From: Treponema sp.
GTDB lineage: Bacteria > Spirochaetota > Spirochaetia > Treponematales > Treponemataceae
Length of the DNA stretch: 24,649 nt
Reading direction: 5' to 3'
Assembly (NCBI GenBank): GCA_017613485.1
Contig: JAGADS010000144.1
Span: forward strand, 1-24,649
Part shown: in pieces, positions 13,672 to 21,787 of the stretch
Numbering within the stretch: the stretch's first letter is position 1
Layout: every line of letters begins with the position of its first letter
Position numbers and translations under genes: made by a program
Notes under the pieces: model-generated
What the model saw: the letters and a program-made list of their open reading frames with translations, nothing else
Told to the model about the DNA's origin: nothing
Databases searched by the model: none

Positions 13672-15034
13672 GCAGCAGATAAACGGTAATCAGTACGAAA
13701 TGCTTGGTGCCACACTGGATGACTGCAGACGACAGCTTCATAATAAATATCAGGACCGTTATCAGATACTTGGATGGAAAACTGTACTTAAAGGGGGCGT
13801 TCTTGGATTTGGACAGAAAGAACGTGTAAAAGTGACTTATGTTGTTGACGAAAGAATACCTTTTACCCCTCCAAAACAGCAATTTAGCCGTCCAGAGCCA
13901 TCTTATTACGGAAGGTCTGTTTCTCCCTCGCCATACTCAGATATTCAGGATAAATCCGGTTATATACGGGAAATGCCGGTTATGAATAATGTGCCGCCAA
14001 AGGTAACCCAGAATACATTTGCAAGTAACCGTGATGATCTTTTAAAGACACTTACAGGAAACGGCGGTAATGTTACAAATATGCTGCAGGTTGCAAATCT
14101 TTCCAAGCAGATGGAAAACATTACAAAAAAACTTGAGAAAATAGTGCTTGCGGCAAACAACAAGACAGAGCATCCGAGTATAGTGAAAGTTGACGAGGCG
14201 CTTGAGTCAAATGATTTTACCAGGCATTTTATTGAGAAAATCAACTCTCATGTCAAGTCAGTCCTGACTTATGAGCAGCTTGATGATTATGAGCTTGTAC
14301 AGAATACTGTCATCGATTTTGTTGCAGACTCCATTCAGATTGCACCTAAATTCAACAGCAAGGGCAGAAAAAATGCACATGTGATTATTGTTGTAGGACC
14401 TACTGGTGTCGGAAAAACAACAACAGTTGCAAAGATGGCGGCAAAACTCAAGCTTACTGCAAAAGATCAGAAAGTAGAGCCTCCTGAAATTCTTATGGTT
14501 ACGGTCGATAAGATGCGTGTTGGTGCGGAGGAACAGCTTGAACATTGGGGAAACCTGATGGGAGTTGAAGTACGTAAGGGAAGCGATCAGGGTGATCTAA
14601 AGGAAATATACGATTCGTATAAGTCAAATAAGGATTTTATATTTGTTGATACAAGCGGTTACAGTCCGCGTGATCTTGAAAACATTGCAAAGATGCACAG
14701 TCTTCTGGATGTTGACGGAATGAAGGCTGATGTATATCTGGCAATAACAGCCGACTGTAAGGCAAGTGATCTTGAAAACATAATCCGCAACTACGAGTCT
14801 TTTGATTTCCGCAGCGTGATAGTGACAAAGTGTGATCAGACAACTTCTTTTGGTAATGTTCTTTCTGTGCTGGCGGAAAAAAACAAGGCGATTTCGATGG
14901 TGGCGGACGGTCAGCAGGTTCTGCATACTCTTAAGCGTGCACATCCTCTGTGTTTTTTGAAATATATGAGTGGATTTAATGTGGATCGAGAGCACATTAT
15001 AGAAAAATACGGACCTGAGGAAGGTTCTGAATAA
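13661..15034 (+). CDS. flhF: SRP-family GTPase FlhF
   Basis: This 457-aa protein is FlhF, the GTPase that controls where and how many flagella are built. An N-terminal basic region (about 1-120) recalls the FlhF B domain and includes QEKERVKVTYVV-like sequence. The SRP-type NG domain follows. Its G1 P-loop is GPTGVGKT (246-253), TVDKMRVGAEEQL is the G2 region, DTSG (330-333) is G3 (DTAG in most SRP GTPases), and TKCD (389-392) is G4. The gene starts inside the end of flhA (11-nt overlap) with GGGGGA just upstream. flhG, which stimulates its GTPase, follows 16 nt downstream. Confidence 0.95.
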   Translation: MYSEQQINGNQYEMLGATLDDCRRQLHNKYQDRYQILGWKTVLKGGVLGFGQKERVKVTYVVDERIPFTPPKQQFSRPEPSYYGRSVSPSPYSDIQDKSGYIREMPVMNNVPPKVTQNTFASNRDDLLKTLTGNGGNVTNMLQVANLSKQMENITKKLEKIVLAANNKTEHPSIVKVDEALESNDFTRHFIEKINSHVKSVLTYEQLDDYELVQNTVIDFVADSIQIAPKFNSKGRKNAHVIIVVGPTGVGKTTTVAKMAAKLKLTAKDQKVEPPEILMVTVDKMRVGAEEQLEHWGNLMGVEVRKGSDQGDLKEIYDSYKSNKDFIFVDTSGYSPRDLENIAKMHSLLDVDGMKADVYLAITADCKASDLENIIRNYESFDFRSVIVTKCDQTTSFGNVLSVLAEKNKAISMVADGQQVLHTLKRAHPLCFLKYMSGFNVDREHIIEKYGPEEGSE

Positions 15035-15050
15035 AAAGAAGAGAATTGAT

Positions 15051-15920
15051 ATGGGTATGGAAGAACAGGCAAACGAATTAAGGACACTGATGGGAAACGA
15101 TAAGGCTCACAAGACCAGGATAATAGCAATCACAAGCGGCAAAGGTGGAGTAGGAAAGACAAACATAGCAGTCAATATGGCTATTGCCTATGCTCAGATA
15201 GGTAAAAGAGTCATACTGATTGACGGTGATATGGGCATGGCAAATGTAAACGTCCTTTTGAACATTGTTCCAAGGTATAACCTGATGCAGGTTATCAATC
15301 ACCAGAAAAAAATGAGCGAGATAATACTTGACACGGAATTCGGCATCAAATTTATTGCAGGTGCAAACGGTTTCTCAAAAATTGCAAATCTTTCTGTTGA
15401 AGAACTTGAATATTTTACAAAAGAATTTGCATCTTTGGGAAATGCTGATATAATTATTATTGATACAGGTGCTGGTATTGCAAATAACGTTCTGCAGTTT
15501 GTAGCTGCGGCGGATGAAATATACGTTGTTACAACTCCGGAACCAACTGCCATTACCGATGCATACGGAATTATAAAGATTATTTCAACAGAGCTTGTGA
15601 ACCGTGAGGTCAATATCAGGCTTTTGGTAAACCGCGTGCATTCAGCAGATGAGGGAAAACGTATTTCCGAGCGTATCATTACTATTGTTGCACAATTCTT
15701 GAATTACAAGGTTGATTACATAGGTTTCGTTTATGATGATTCCGTTGTTCAGACGGCAGTTATCAGGCAAAAACCTTTTATGGTGGTTAATCCCACTTCA
15801 AGACCTGCAATATGTCTCAAGCATATTGTCAGCAGAATAGAAAAGAATGAGGATGTTACTTCGGATGGAGTGTCTTTGTTCCTGAAAAAATTTGTAAATG
15901 GCGGTAAGAAGAAGAGATAG
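15051..15920 (+). CDS. flhG: MinD-family flagellar number regulator FlhG (FleN)
   Basis: This 289-aa ParA/MinD-type ATPase limits flagellar number with FlhF. The deviant Walker A motif is SGKGGVGKT (residues 29-37), with signature Lys31. LIDGDMGMANVNVLL is the A' switch region, and DIIIIDTGAGI is the Walker B region. The N-terminal EQANELRTLM (residues 5-14) matches the 'DQAxxLR' element by which FlhG activates the FlhF GTPase. A C-terminal amphipathic membrane-targeting helix may be present (ICLKHIVSRIE). The site GAAGAG precedes the ATG. A second Met two codons in is a possible alternative start. Confidence 0.94.
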   Translation: MGMEEQANELRTLMGNDKAHKTRIIAITSGKGGVGKTNIAVNMAIAYAQIGKRVILIDGDMGMANVNVLLNIVPRYNLMQVINHQKKMSEIILDTEFGIKFIAGANGFSKIANLSVEELEYFTKEFASLGNADIIIIDTGAGIANNVLQFVAAADEIYVVTTPEPTAITDAYGIIKIISTELVNREVNIRLLVNRVHSADEGKRISERIITIVAQFLNYKVDYIGFVYDDSVVQTAVIRQKPFMVVNPTSRPAICLKHIVSRIEKNEDVTSDGVSLFLKKFVNGGKKKR

Positions 15921-15984
15921 CCATTTGGCATCTTGACCTGTTTGTGTTTTTACCGTAATCTTATAGAATGGAGGATGATAGTAC

Positions 15985-16767
15985 ATGCTGAACCCTAAAA
16001 AAAGTATATTTCCAGCTGCTTTCGGTTTTGTATTGTCTTTTTTTATCAGTATTATTGCAACTCACAGATTATGGAGATCCCTTTTCAGAGGGGTTGTTTT
16101 TGCCATTGTATTTGCAGTGCTGTTCATAGCAATCGATTTTATTTTTGACAGGTTTTTGGAGAAAGAAGGAGTCTCTGGTATCCCAAAAAAATCCGATTCT
16201 AAAAGCGGCGGAAAAATAGATATTACTATTTCTGATGAAGATTTGACAGATGACGGAGAAGACTTGCGTTTCCCTGTTACCATGAATAAACTGGGGCTTT
16301 CTCAGGAAGAGACAAAGAGTTTAAAGACTCAGCAGGAACCTGTTCAGGCAAAAGCAGCCTCAAGTATTTCTACGGCTTCTGATTCTTCTGCTGATATTCC
16401 TGAAGAAAAAGTCATGGATAATGTCTCAACATCAATAGATAATGGAGCGTTTAAACCCCAGTCTTTTGAGCCTTCTTCACCAGCACAGGAAAAATCACCT
16501 GCTGCACCTGTAATTGATACCTCAACTGTTGGTCTTGATGTAAATGACAGTTCTGAGATAGATGACCTCCCTGAGATAGCAGACTTTGATGCAGAACTTG
16601 GGGATGAAAGTGATGATTCGTATGTTGATGACTCTGATTTTGCAAGCAACGGTTCTACATCTCTGTATACAGAGCGTTCGACTTTTTCTGATGGTTCAAG
16701 GGCTTCAGATCATGATGCCGCAACCATAGCAAAAGCAATTCAAACTGCATTAAAAAGGGAAGAATAA
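15985..16767 (+). CDS. Uncharacterised two-helix membrane protein with acidic tail
   Basis: I do not recognise this 260-aa protein. Two membrane helices, at about residues 9-25 and 32-51, sit at the N-terminus. A cytoplasmic tail of about 200 residues follows, dominated by Ser, Asp and Glu and probably disordered. It ends in a short helix-like segment, AATIAKAIQTALKREE. The tail includes ISDEDLTDDGEDLRFPVTMN, which looks like a more ordered motif. It lies between flhG and fliA, a position where spirochaetes carry an uncharacterised gene. A GGAGG site lies about 9 nt before ATG 15985. The 64-nt gap upstream contains TTGACC-N17-TAATCT, a poor promoter candidate. A link to FlhF/FlhG placement or to the motor is only suggested by position. 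Confidence 0.8.
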   Translation: MLNPKKSIFPAAFGFVLSFFISIIATHRLWRSLFRGVVFAIVFAVLFIAIDFIFDRFLEKEGVSGIPKKSDSKSGGKIDITISDEDLTDDGEDLRFPVTMNKLGLSQEETKSLKTQQEPVQAKAASSISTASDSSADIPEEKVMDNVSTSIDNGAFKPQSFEPSSPAQEKSPAAPVIDTSTVGLDVNDSSEIDDLPEIADFDAELGDESDDSYVDDSDFASNGSTSLYTERSTFSDGSRASDHDAATIAKAIQTALKREE

Positions 16768-16796
16768 AATAAAGATGGAAAATAAGGGTGTGGAGA

Positions 16797-17585
16797 ATGG
16801 GAAATTCGCTGATTGATGAAAACACGGAAGAAGAACTTTGGCACGAATTCAAGAAGACTAAGTCTCCTGCCATTAGAGATAAATTTATCCGTCAGTATAT
16901 GCCGCTGGTAAAATATGTTGCGGGAAAAGTTTCTGTAGGAATGCCTGATAGTGTTGAATTTGATGATTTGGTCGGTTATGGTCAGTTTGGACTTCTTGAT
17001 GCAATCAACAAATACGATCCGGATAAGAATGTCAAATTCAAAACTTATGCCGTTACAAGAATCCGTGGTGCAATTTTTGATGAGCTTCGTGAACAGGACT
17101 GGGTTCCTCGGTCTGTCCGACAGAAATCCCGTGAGATAGAGGATACTATTGTTGAGTTGGAAGCAAAGCTTGGAAGGACTGCAACCGATTCAGAGATTGC
17201 AAAAGCAATGGGAATGACCGAAAGCGAGTACCAGACAACAATCATGAAAGTCAGCGGAACGAGCATTCTTTCTCTCAATGATGTATGGTATTCAGGGGAT
17301 GACAACGATCACATGTCAATCGGTGACAATATAGAGTCACCTTCAAGCTTAAATCCAGACGTAATTGTTGAGCGTGAGGAAGTACGCAAAGTAATTATCG
17401 AAGCAATAAACGAACTGCCCAAAAACGAAAAGATGGTAATAGTCCTTTACTACAACGAGGATTTGACTTTCCGTGAAATCGGGCAGGTATTGAATGTAAG
17501 CGAAAGCCGTATAAGCCAGCTGCATACTAAGGCAAACATGAGGCTTAGGGCAAAATTAACAAGTCTAAGAAAAGGGATTTTCTAA
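16797..17585 (+). CDS. fliA: RNA polymerase sigma factor FliA/WhiG (sigma28)
   Basis: This 262-aa protein is a group 3 sigma factor for late flagellar genes. Region 2 includes YMPLVKYVAGKVSVG, EFDDLVGYGQFGLLDAINKY and VKFKTYAVTRIRGAIFDELR. Region 3 carries DWVPRSVRQKSREIE. Region 4.2 has TFREIGQVLNVSESRISQLH as the DNA-recognition helix-turn-helix. I place the start at ATG 16797 (MGNSLIDENTEEE). An in-frame GTG at 16788 would add three residues, and the AAGGGTG site that would serve the ATG overlaps it. It is cotranscribed with the flagellar block; two candidate sigma28 boxes occur upstream in this same block. Confidence 0.94.
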   Translation: MGNSLIDENTEEELWHEFKKTKSPAIRDKFIRQYMPLVKYVAGKVSVGMPDSVEFDDLVGYGQFGLLDAINKYDPDKNVKFKTYAVTRIRGAIFDELREQDWVPRSVRQKSREIEDTIVELEAKLGRTATDSEIAKAMGMTESEYQTTIMKVSGTSILSLNDVWYSGDDNDHMSIGDNIESPSSLNPDVIVEREEVRKVIIEAINELPKNEKMVIVLYYNEDLTFREIGQVLNVSESRISQLHTKANMRLRAKLTSLRKGIF

Positions 17586-17597
17586 CAGGAGGAATAG

Positions 17598-19562
17598 ATG
17601 GTTAATCTTGAAAAACTTCGCGAGGATATGCAGGTTCTGCTGGAGGTTGACCGGGAGATTCACTCCGTGGAAGTCCGAGCCGCAACTGTAGAAGAATGTC
17701 TTGCAGATGCTTCCGTTCAGTTGAATGCAAAGGTCTCTCAGCTTGAATATGAAGTTCTTGAGAAAGGTTTTACTGGTATCGGCGGTATTGCAAAAAAACC
17801 GTGGGTTCTGCGTGTATATGAAAATCCTAAGGTTATTCAGAAAAAAATGGAGGAGAAGAAAAAAATCCTTGCAGGCGAAAATCTGGAAGAAGAAGTCAAG
17901 ACTCAGGATACAGACGGAATCTTCTATGTACACAGGTTCAACGACGGTATTTACCTCAAGGTTATTCTGCCGGTCGGAAACGGAAAGCCTGTCAAGCCTG
18001 CTGATGTTCAGATAGAGGCAAAACGTCCAGATACACGTGAGATTAATGAGGATCTTATCAAGCAGCTGTGTAAGGAAGGAACAAACGGTGACTATGCGGA
18101 GATAGGTTCATTTACCCGTATTCCTGCTGGAGATGCCATTTTTGCCGTTGACATTACAAAGGATGAGATGAGTGCCACTATTACAGCTACTCCTCCTGCA
18201 ATGAGCGGCTCCGAGATTTCTTCTGATGCAATCAAGCAGAAGCTCCGCATTCAGGGTGTTGTCGCAGGTATTGATGAGGAAAAAATCATGGCATTTGTGG
18301 ACAATCCTGTTTACAATATTCCTTACGAAGTCGCACATGCCATCATGCCGGTTGACGGTAGGGATGCATATATCGCCTATCAGTTTGAGACAGACCGCAC
18401 CAAGATGCGCCTTACAGAAAGCAAGACAGGTCAGGTTGACTTTAAGGAGCTTAACCTTATCCAGAACGTTGTCGAGGGACAGCCTCTTGCACAGAAAATG
18501 CTTCCACAGCAGGGAAAGGGCGGAAAAACCATTATGGGACGCTATCTGGAGGCAAAGAATGGAAAGGACATCAATATACCTCTTGGTGTAAACGTAAAGC
18601 TGGATACCGATGGTGTTACGATTCTTGCCGCATGCAATGGAGAAGTTCTTCTTCAGGGTGATAAAATATGTGTTGAGCCTGTACGCGAGGAAAAGGGAGT
18701 CAACATCAAGACAGGAAACGTTACATTCATGGGTACTGTTATCGTTCGTGGAAACGTCGAGGATGGATTCAATATCAAGGCGGACGGTAATGTCGAGATT
18801 TACGGTGCAGTCGGTAACTGTCGCATAGAGGCAGGAGGAGACATCGTTATTTCCCAGGGTGTATCCGGTCGTCACGAGGGCTTTATTTCCACTCCGAAGT
18901 CTGTATGGGCGCACCACGTCGAGAATGCAAAGGTTGAGGCCGGTGAATATGTAATCATCAATGACAGTATCGTTAACTCAGAGGTTACTGCCATGAAGAA
19001 AATCGTCCTCAAGGGAAAACGTGCTCAGATTGTCGGTGGACACCTTTTTGCAACCGAGGAAATCACGGCAAAAAACATCGGTTCTCCTGCTGGAGGAACA
19101 GAAACAGTGCTTGAAGTCGGTCTTGATCCTAAGGCAAAGAAAAGACTTCTTGAACTTCAGGATACTCAGACAAAGATGGTCACAGAGCTTGAGGAAGTCG
19201 AGCGTAATATCGCCCATCTTGAGGAACAGCGCAAGATTCGCCGTACACTGCCAAAGGAAAAAGAAGAGAACCTCAACGCACTTATTACACGTAAGCAGGA
19301 AATCAACACGACAAGCCAGGAGATGACGGCAGAGATTAACCAGATCGAAACAAGGTTGCGTGATCTTAAGGTTGTCGGTAAGGTTAATGCCAGCGGAACA
19401 GTTTATGCAGGTGCAAAAATCTTTGTCCGTGATGAAAAAGATGAGGTTAAGACAGAGGTTAAGTCCGTTACATTCTACTGGGAAAATGGATTTGTCCGAC
19501 GTGGCAAATATAATGCAAATGTTGATGACATAAAGGGACCGGATGGCTATACAACCAATTGA
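17598..19562 (+). CDS. fapA: FapA-family flagellar assembly protein (DUF342)
   Basis: This 654-aa protein belongs to the FapA/DUF342 family. The N-terminal part (about 1-260) is a mixed alpha/beta region. The middle (about 260-510) has repeated short beta-strand units rich in Gly and Val (for example GNVTFMGTVIVRGNVEDGF and ADGNVEIYGAVGNCRIEAGG), consistent with a beta-helix. A charged coiled coil lies at about 517-591. A last beta-rich piece, GKVNASGTVYAGAKIFV, ends the fold. FapA proteins occur in polar-flagellate gamma-proteobacteria and in firmicute and spirochaete flagellar operons. A role in polar flagellar assembly is reported for some, but the mechanism is unclear. A strong AGGAGGA site precedes ATG 17598. 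The gene overlaps the next one by 20 nt. Confidence 0.9.
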   Translation: MVNLEKLREDMQVLLEVDREIHSVEVRAATVEECLADASVQLNAKVSQLEYEVLEKGFTGIGGIAKKPWVLRVYENPKVIQKKMEEKKKILAGENLEEEVKTQDTDGIFYVHRFNDGIYLKVILPVGNGKPVKPADVQIEAKRPDTREINEDLIKQLCKEGTNGDYAEIGSFTRIPAGDAIFAVDITKDEMSATITATPPAMSGSEISSDAIKQKLRIQGVVAGIDEEKIMAFVDNPVYNIPYEVAHAIMPVDGRDAYIAYQFETDRTKMRLTESKTGQVDFKELNLIQNVVEGQPLAQKMLPQQGKGGKTIMGRYLEAKNGKDINIPLGVNVKLDTDGVTILAACNGEVLLQGDKICVEPVREEKGVNIKTGNVTFMGTVIVRGNVEDGFNIKADGNVEIYGAVGNCRIEAGGDIVISQGVSGRHEGFISTPKSVWAHHVENAKVEAGEYVIINDSIVNSEVTAMKKIVLKGKRAQIVGGHLFATEEITAKNIGSPAGGTETVLEVGLDPKAKKRLLELQDTQTKMVTELEEVERNIAHLEEQRKIRRTLPKEKEENLNALITRKQEINTTSQEMTAEINQIETRLRDLKVVGKVNASGTVYAGAKIFVRDEKDEVKTEVKSVTFYWENGFVRRGKYNANVDDIKGPDGYTTN

Positions 19563-19878
19563 TCTGTCCATAATGTATTCTCAGATGGACAATGTTGCAA
19601 AATTCTCTGCTTCTCAAAATCAACTCGCTCAGGCTGTAAACCAGATGGGGGCAGACAGAGTGGCTCAGGATACTTCTGAAAAATCAAAGACAGTTCAGGA
19701 AGTTGCAAAAGAAGACTCTGAGGCAGGAACAATCAACAAGGATGCAAGAAACGGGTCTTCTGATGCTCAGATGCAGGGAAAAAGGAAAAACAAGGATTCT
19801 CAGGAAGATGATGAGCCTCCAAAGCAATATGAGTTTACAGATCCGCGCTTAGGCCGGCATATTGACATTACGGGGTAA
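19543..19878 (+). CDS. Small unrecognised protein of the fliA-fapA cluster
   Basis: This 111-aa protein starts inside the end of fapA (20-nt overlap). It opens with AIQPIDLSIMYSQMDNVAKF, a probable amphipathic helix. A polar, highly charged and probably disordered middle follows (SEKSKTVQEVAKEDSEAG to KRKNKDSQEDDEPP). It ends with EFTDPRLGRHIDITG, a compact tail that looks like a binding motif. No membrane segment or signal peptide is seen. The ordered ends with a disordered middle suggest an adaptor that bridges two partners. The next gene starts 2 nt after its stop. I do not assign a function. The reading is supported by tight packing and a sensible composition, less by recognised homology. 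Confidence 0.72.
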   Translation: MAIQPIDLSIMYSQMDNVAKFSASQNQLAQAVNQMGADRVAQDTSEKSKTVQEVAKEDSEAGTINKDARNGSSDAQMQGKRKNKDSQEDDEPPKQYEFTDPRLGRHIDITG

Positions 19879-19880
19879 GT

Positions 19881-20642
19881 ATGGCAATAGGTGTCTTGCT
19901 TCTCTGTGTATTCAATGTGGTTATGTGGCTCGTGCAGATTGTCCGTTTTAAAAATATTTTTTCAACTGACAAAATCATGAATGAAACACGTGATCAGCTC
20001 AATGCAATGCTCATGGATATTAACCGGAATGCAGAACGCAACATAAGCCTTATCGATGACAGAATTCAAAAACTCAAGGAAATATCTGAGGAAGCAGACC
20101 GTCATATTCAGCTTTTAAAAGGTGAAATTGCATTGGCGGAAAAAAGCTCTGAATTCAAGAGCCGATACGAGCTTATTGCCCATCCAGAACCAGCTGCACC
20201 ACAGCTTCCAGTAAAGGAAATTGAAACTCAGATAGCCGAACAGAAGCCTAAAGCCCAGGTAAAGCCTAAAAAGCCCAGGACAAAGCCTCGTACACCGGCA
20301 GCGGCATATAAGCAGGAACAGGATCAGGGAGATTTGTTTGTCAGTAGTCCGTCTCAAGAGCCGGTACATGAGCCTTCAAAAATGCCTGCAAATGCTGAGG
20401 AAAATGAAAGCTCAAGAGAGCAAAGAATCAGCCTGATGGTAGAAAGTACGGAAACAAATGCTCAGTCCCAGGAAAAAAATGATTTCCCGTTGATAACAAA
20501 GGCAAAAGAACCCCTTGTAATTAAAAAAAGCTTTAACAAAGAAGTGCAGGAATTAGCCGCTCAGGGCATGAAAGTAGACGAAATCGCCGCAAAATTGGGA
20601 AGAACTATCCCGGAAGTGAATTTTGCACTTGAAATTTCGTGA
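19881..20642 (+). CDS. Membrane-anchored coiled-coil protein with C-terminal HTH-like motif (DUF6115-like)
   Basis: This 253-aa protein has one N-terminal membrane helix (about residues 2-20). A coiled coil follows at about 25-90 (ETRDQLNAMLMDINRNAERN onward). A long Pro/Lys/Gln-rich disordered linker covers about 100-215. The C-terminal segment VQELAAQGMKVDEIAAKLGR then TIPEVNFALEIS resembles a small helix-turn-helix. This layout matches the DUF6115-type proteins I recall near fliA-DUF342 genes in firmicutes. The resemblance is from memory of domain layout, not an alignment. The HTH fold could serve protein binding instead of DNA binding. The start ATG 19881 lies 2 nt after the previous stop. 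The galM -35 box overlaps its last codons. Confidence 0.78.
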   Translation: MAIGVLLLCVFNVVMWLVQIVRFKNIFSTDKIMNETRDQLNAMLMDINRNAERNISLIDDRIQKLKEISEEADRHIQLLKGEIALAEKSSEFKSRYELIAHPEPAAPQLPVKEIETQIAEQKPKAQVKPKKPRTKPRTPAAAYKQEQDQGDLFVSSPSQEPVHEPSKMPANAEENESSREQRISLMVESTETNAQSQEKNDFPLITKAKEPLVIKKSFNKEVQELAAQGMKVDEIAAKLGRTIPEVNFALEIS

Positions 20643-20656
20643 AAACAAGTTATAAT
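20629..20656 (+). promoter_or_regulatory. Strong sigma70-type promoter for galM
   Basis: TTGAAA (20629-20634), a 16-nt spacer and a perfect TATAAT (20651-20656) form the best promoter match in the window. The -35 lies in the last codons of the upstream gene. Transcription should start about 6-8 nt past the -10, at or next to the galM ATG (20663), leaving no room for a ribosome binding site. Confidence 0.7.
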
Positions 20657-20662
20657 ATCGGT

Positions 20663-21712
20663 ATGTCTAGTCTCAATATTAAGGATAATAATTTCGGATT
20701 GTTGGCAAATGGTGAGAATGTCAGGCTTTTTACTGTTTCCAACGGAAAAATGTCTGTTTCGGTATCGGATTTCGGGCCTACCCTTACAAGTATTCTGCTG
20801 CCCTCTTCACAAGGCCGTTATGTCGATGTTCTTCTTGGATTCTCGACTTTGGATGGTTTTGTTAAGGATGACTGCAGCTTTGGAACCGGTATAGGACGCT
20901 ATGCAAACCGCATAGGCAACGCCAGTTTTGAGCTTGACGGAAAAAAGTATAAGCTTGATGAAAATGATGAGAACCGCACTCTTCACGGTGGCTTTGACCG
21001 ATGGGAGAAAAAGGTGTGGAATGCGGAGACTGTTGATACAAAATTCGGCAAGGGCATTTCATTCCAGAGAATCAGTCCTGACGGAGAGCAGGGTTTCCCG
21101 GGTAACCTTGATGTCAGGCAGGTAATCACCTTGAGTGAGGATAATATCCTTACGCTTGAGTATTTTGCAAAAACAGATGCACCCACAGTAATAAACTTAA
21201 CCAACCACGCATATTTTAACTTAAAGGGCTATAACGGCGGCACTGTTTATGATCAGGAATTAGTGCTCAACTGTGACTCTGTACTGGAGACGGAAAAGAC
21301 AAATCCACTTCCCACAGGAAAGAAAACACCGGTTGCGGGAACAGCGTTTGACTTTACAAAACCAAAGCTCATTGGAAAAGACATAGGACAGGTTCCACCG
21401 GGATATGACCACTGCTATTGCCTTACAGGATACAAGGCAGACGGAGCTCTTCTTGATCTGGGATATGTAAAGGATCCTGCCAGCGGAAGAAAAATGAGCG
21501 TCAAGACTGATCAGCCGGGAGTTCAGCTTTATACAGGAAACTATATCGAGGGCAAGATAGGCAAAAACGGTTTTGTCTATCACAGACATGGGGCACTTTG
21601 TCTTGAGACACAGGATTTCCCGAATGCACCGAATGAGCCTTCCTTCCCGAGTACAGTACTGCGGCCTGGTGAGGAATATCACCGCGTAACACAGTATTGC
21701 TTTTCGTTTTAA
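20663..21712 (+). CDS. galM: Aldose 1-epimerase (galactose mutarotase) GalM
   Basis: This 349-aa cytoplasmic enzyme interconverts the alpha and beta anomers of galactose and related sugars, feeding the Leloir pathway. Family blocks are SVSDFGPTLTSILLP, FGTGIGRYANRIGNASFELD and TLHGG with His108. VINLTNHAYFNLKGY supplies His182, and LCLETQDFPNAPNEPSFPS contains Glu315. These fit the general acid/base residues known in L. lactis GalM (His96, His170, Glu304). I place the start at ATG 20663. An in-frame GTG at 20639 falls between the -35 and -10 boxes and would not be transcribed. No Shine-Dalgarno site precedes the ATG. No sugar-related neighbours are present. Confidence 0.94.
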   Translation: MSSLNIKDNNFGLLANGENVRLFTVSNGKMSVSVSDFGPTLTSILLPSSQGRYVDVLLGFSTLDGFVKDDCSFGTGIGRYANRIGNASFELDGKKYKLDENDENRTLHGGFDRWEKKVWNAETVDTKFGKGISFQRISPDGEQGFPGNLDVRQVITLSEDNILTLEYFAKTDAPTVINLTNHAYFNLKGYNGGTVYDQELVLNCDSVLETEKTNPLPTGKKTPVAGTAFDFTKPKLIGKDIGQVPPGYDHCYCLTGYKADGALLDLGYVKDPASGRKMSVKTDQPGVQLYTGNYIEGKIGKNGFVYHRHGALCLETQDFPNAPNEPSFPSTVLRPGEEYHRVTQYCFSF

Positions 21713-21775
21713 CGGTATGTAAAGAAAATTCGTGGACTTTTGCTTGCAGGAGTTCAACTAAAATTTTTTGACTAT

Positions 21776-21782
21776 AGAGAGG
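21776..21782 (+). promoter_or_regulatory. Ribosome binding site that decides the atpE start
   Basis: AGAGAGG at 21776-21782 lies 5 nt before ATG 21788 and only 2 nt before the adjacent ATG 21785. It therefore favours 21788. It rules against the in-frame TTG at 21740, which lies upstream of the site. Confidence 0.55.
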
Positions 21783-21787
21783 TTATG

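Noticed and set aside
15933..15961. Promoter TTGACC-N17-TAATCT before the acidic-tail membrane protein
   Set aside because: The -10 matches only about half of the consensus, and the genes around it are closely packed; too weak to list as a feature.
18108..18917. 269-aa open frame on the minus strand
   Set aside because: It lies wholly inside fapA, which has clear family features and a good ribosome site. The reverse frame has Cys/Leu/Asn-rich composition typical of a shadow and no recognisable domain.
18978..19571. 197-aa open frame on the minus strand
   Set aside because: Antisense to the fapA coiled-coil region; Cys/Leu-rich low-quality protein with no motif, so a mirror of the sense codon pattern.
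20639..20662. GTG start for galM at 20639
   Set aside because: It lies between the -35 and -10 of the only good promoter, adds residues unlike the family N-terminus, and is less likely than ATG 20663.
21260..21757. 165-aa open frame on the minus strand
   Set aside because: Antisense to the galM 3' half; no motif and no ribosome site; galM has its catalytic residues in the sense frame.
21740..21787. TTG start for atpE at 21740
   Set aside because: The extension has no similarity to subunit E, and the AGAGAGG site lies downstream, next to ATG 21788.
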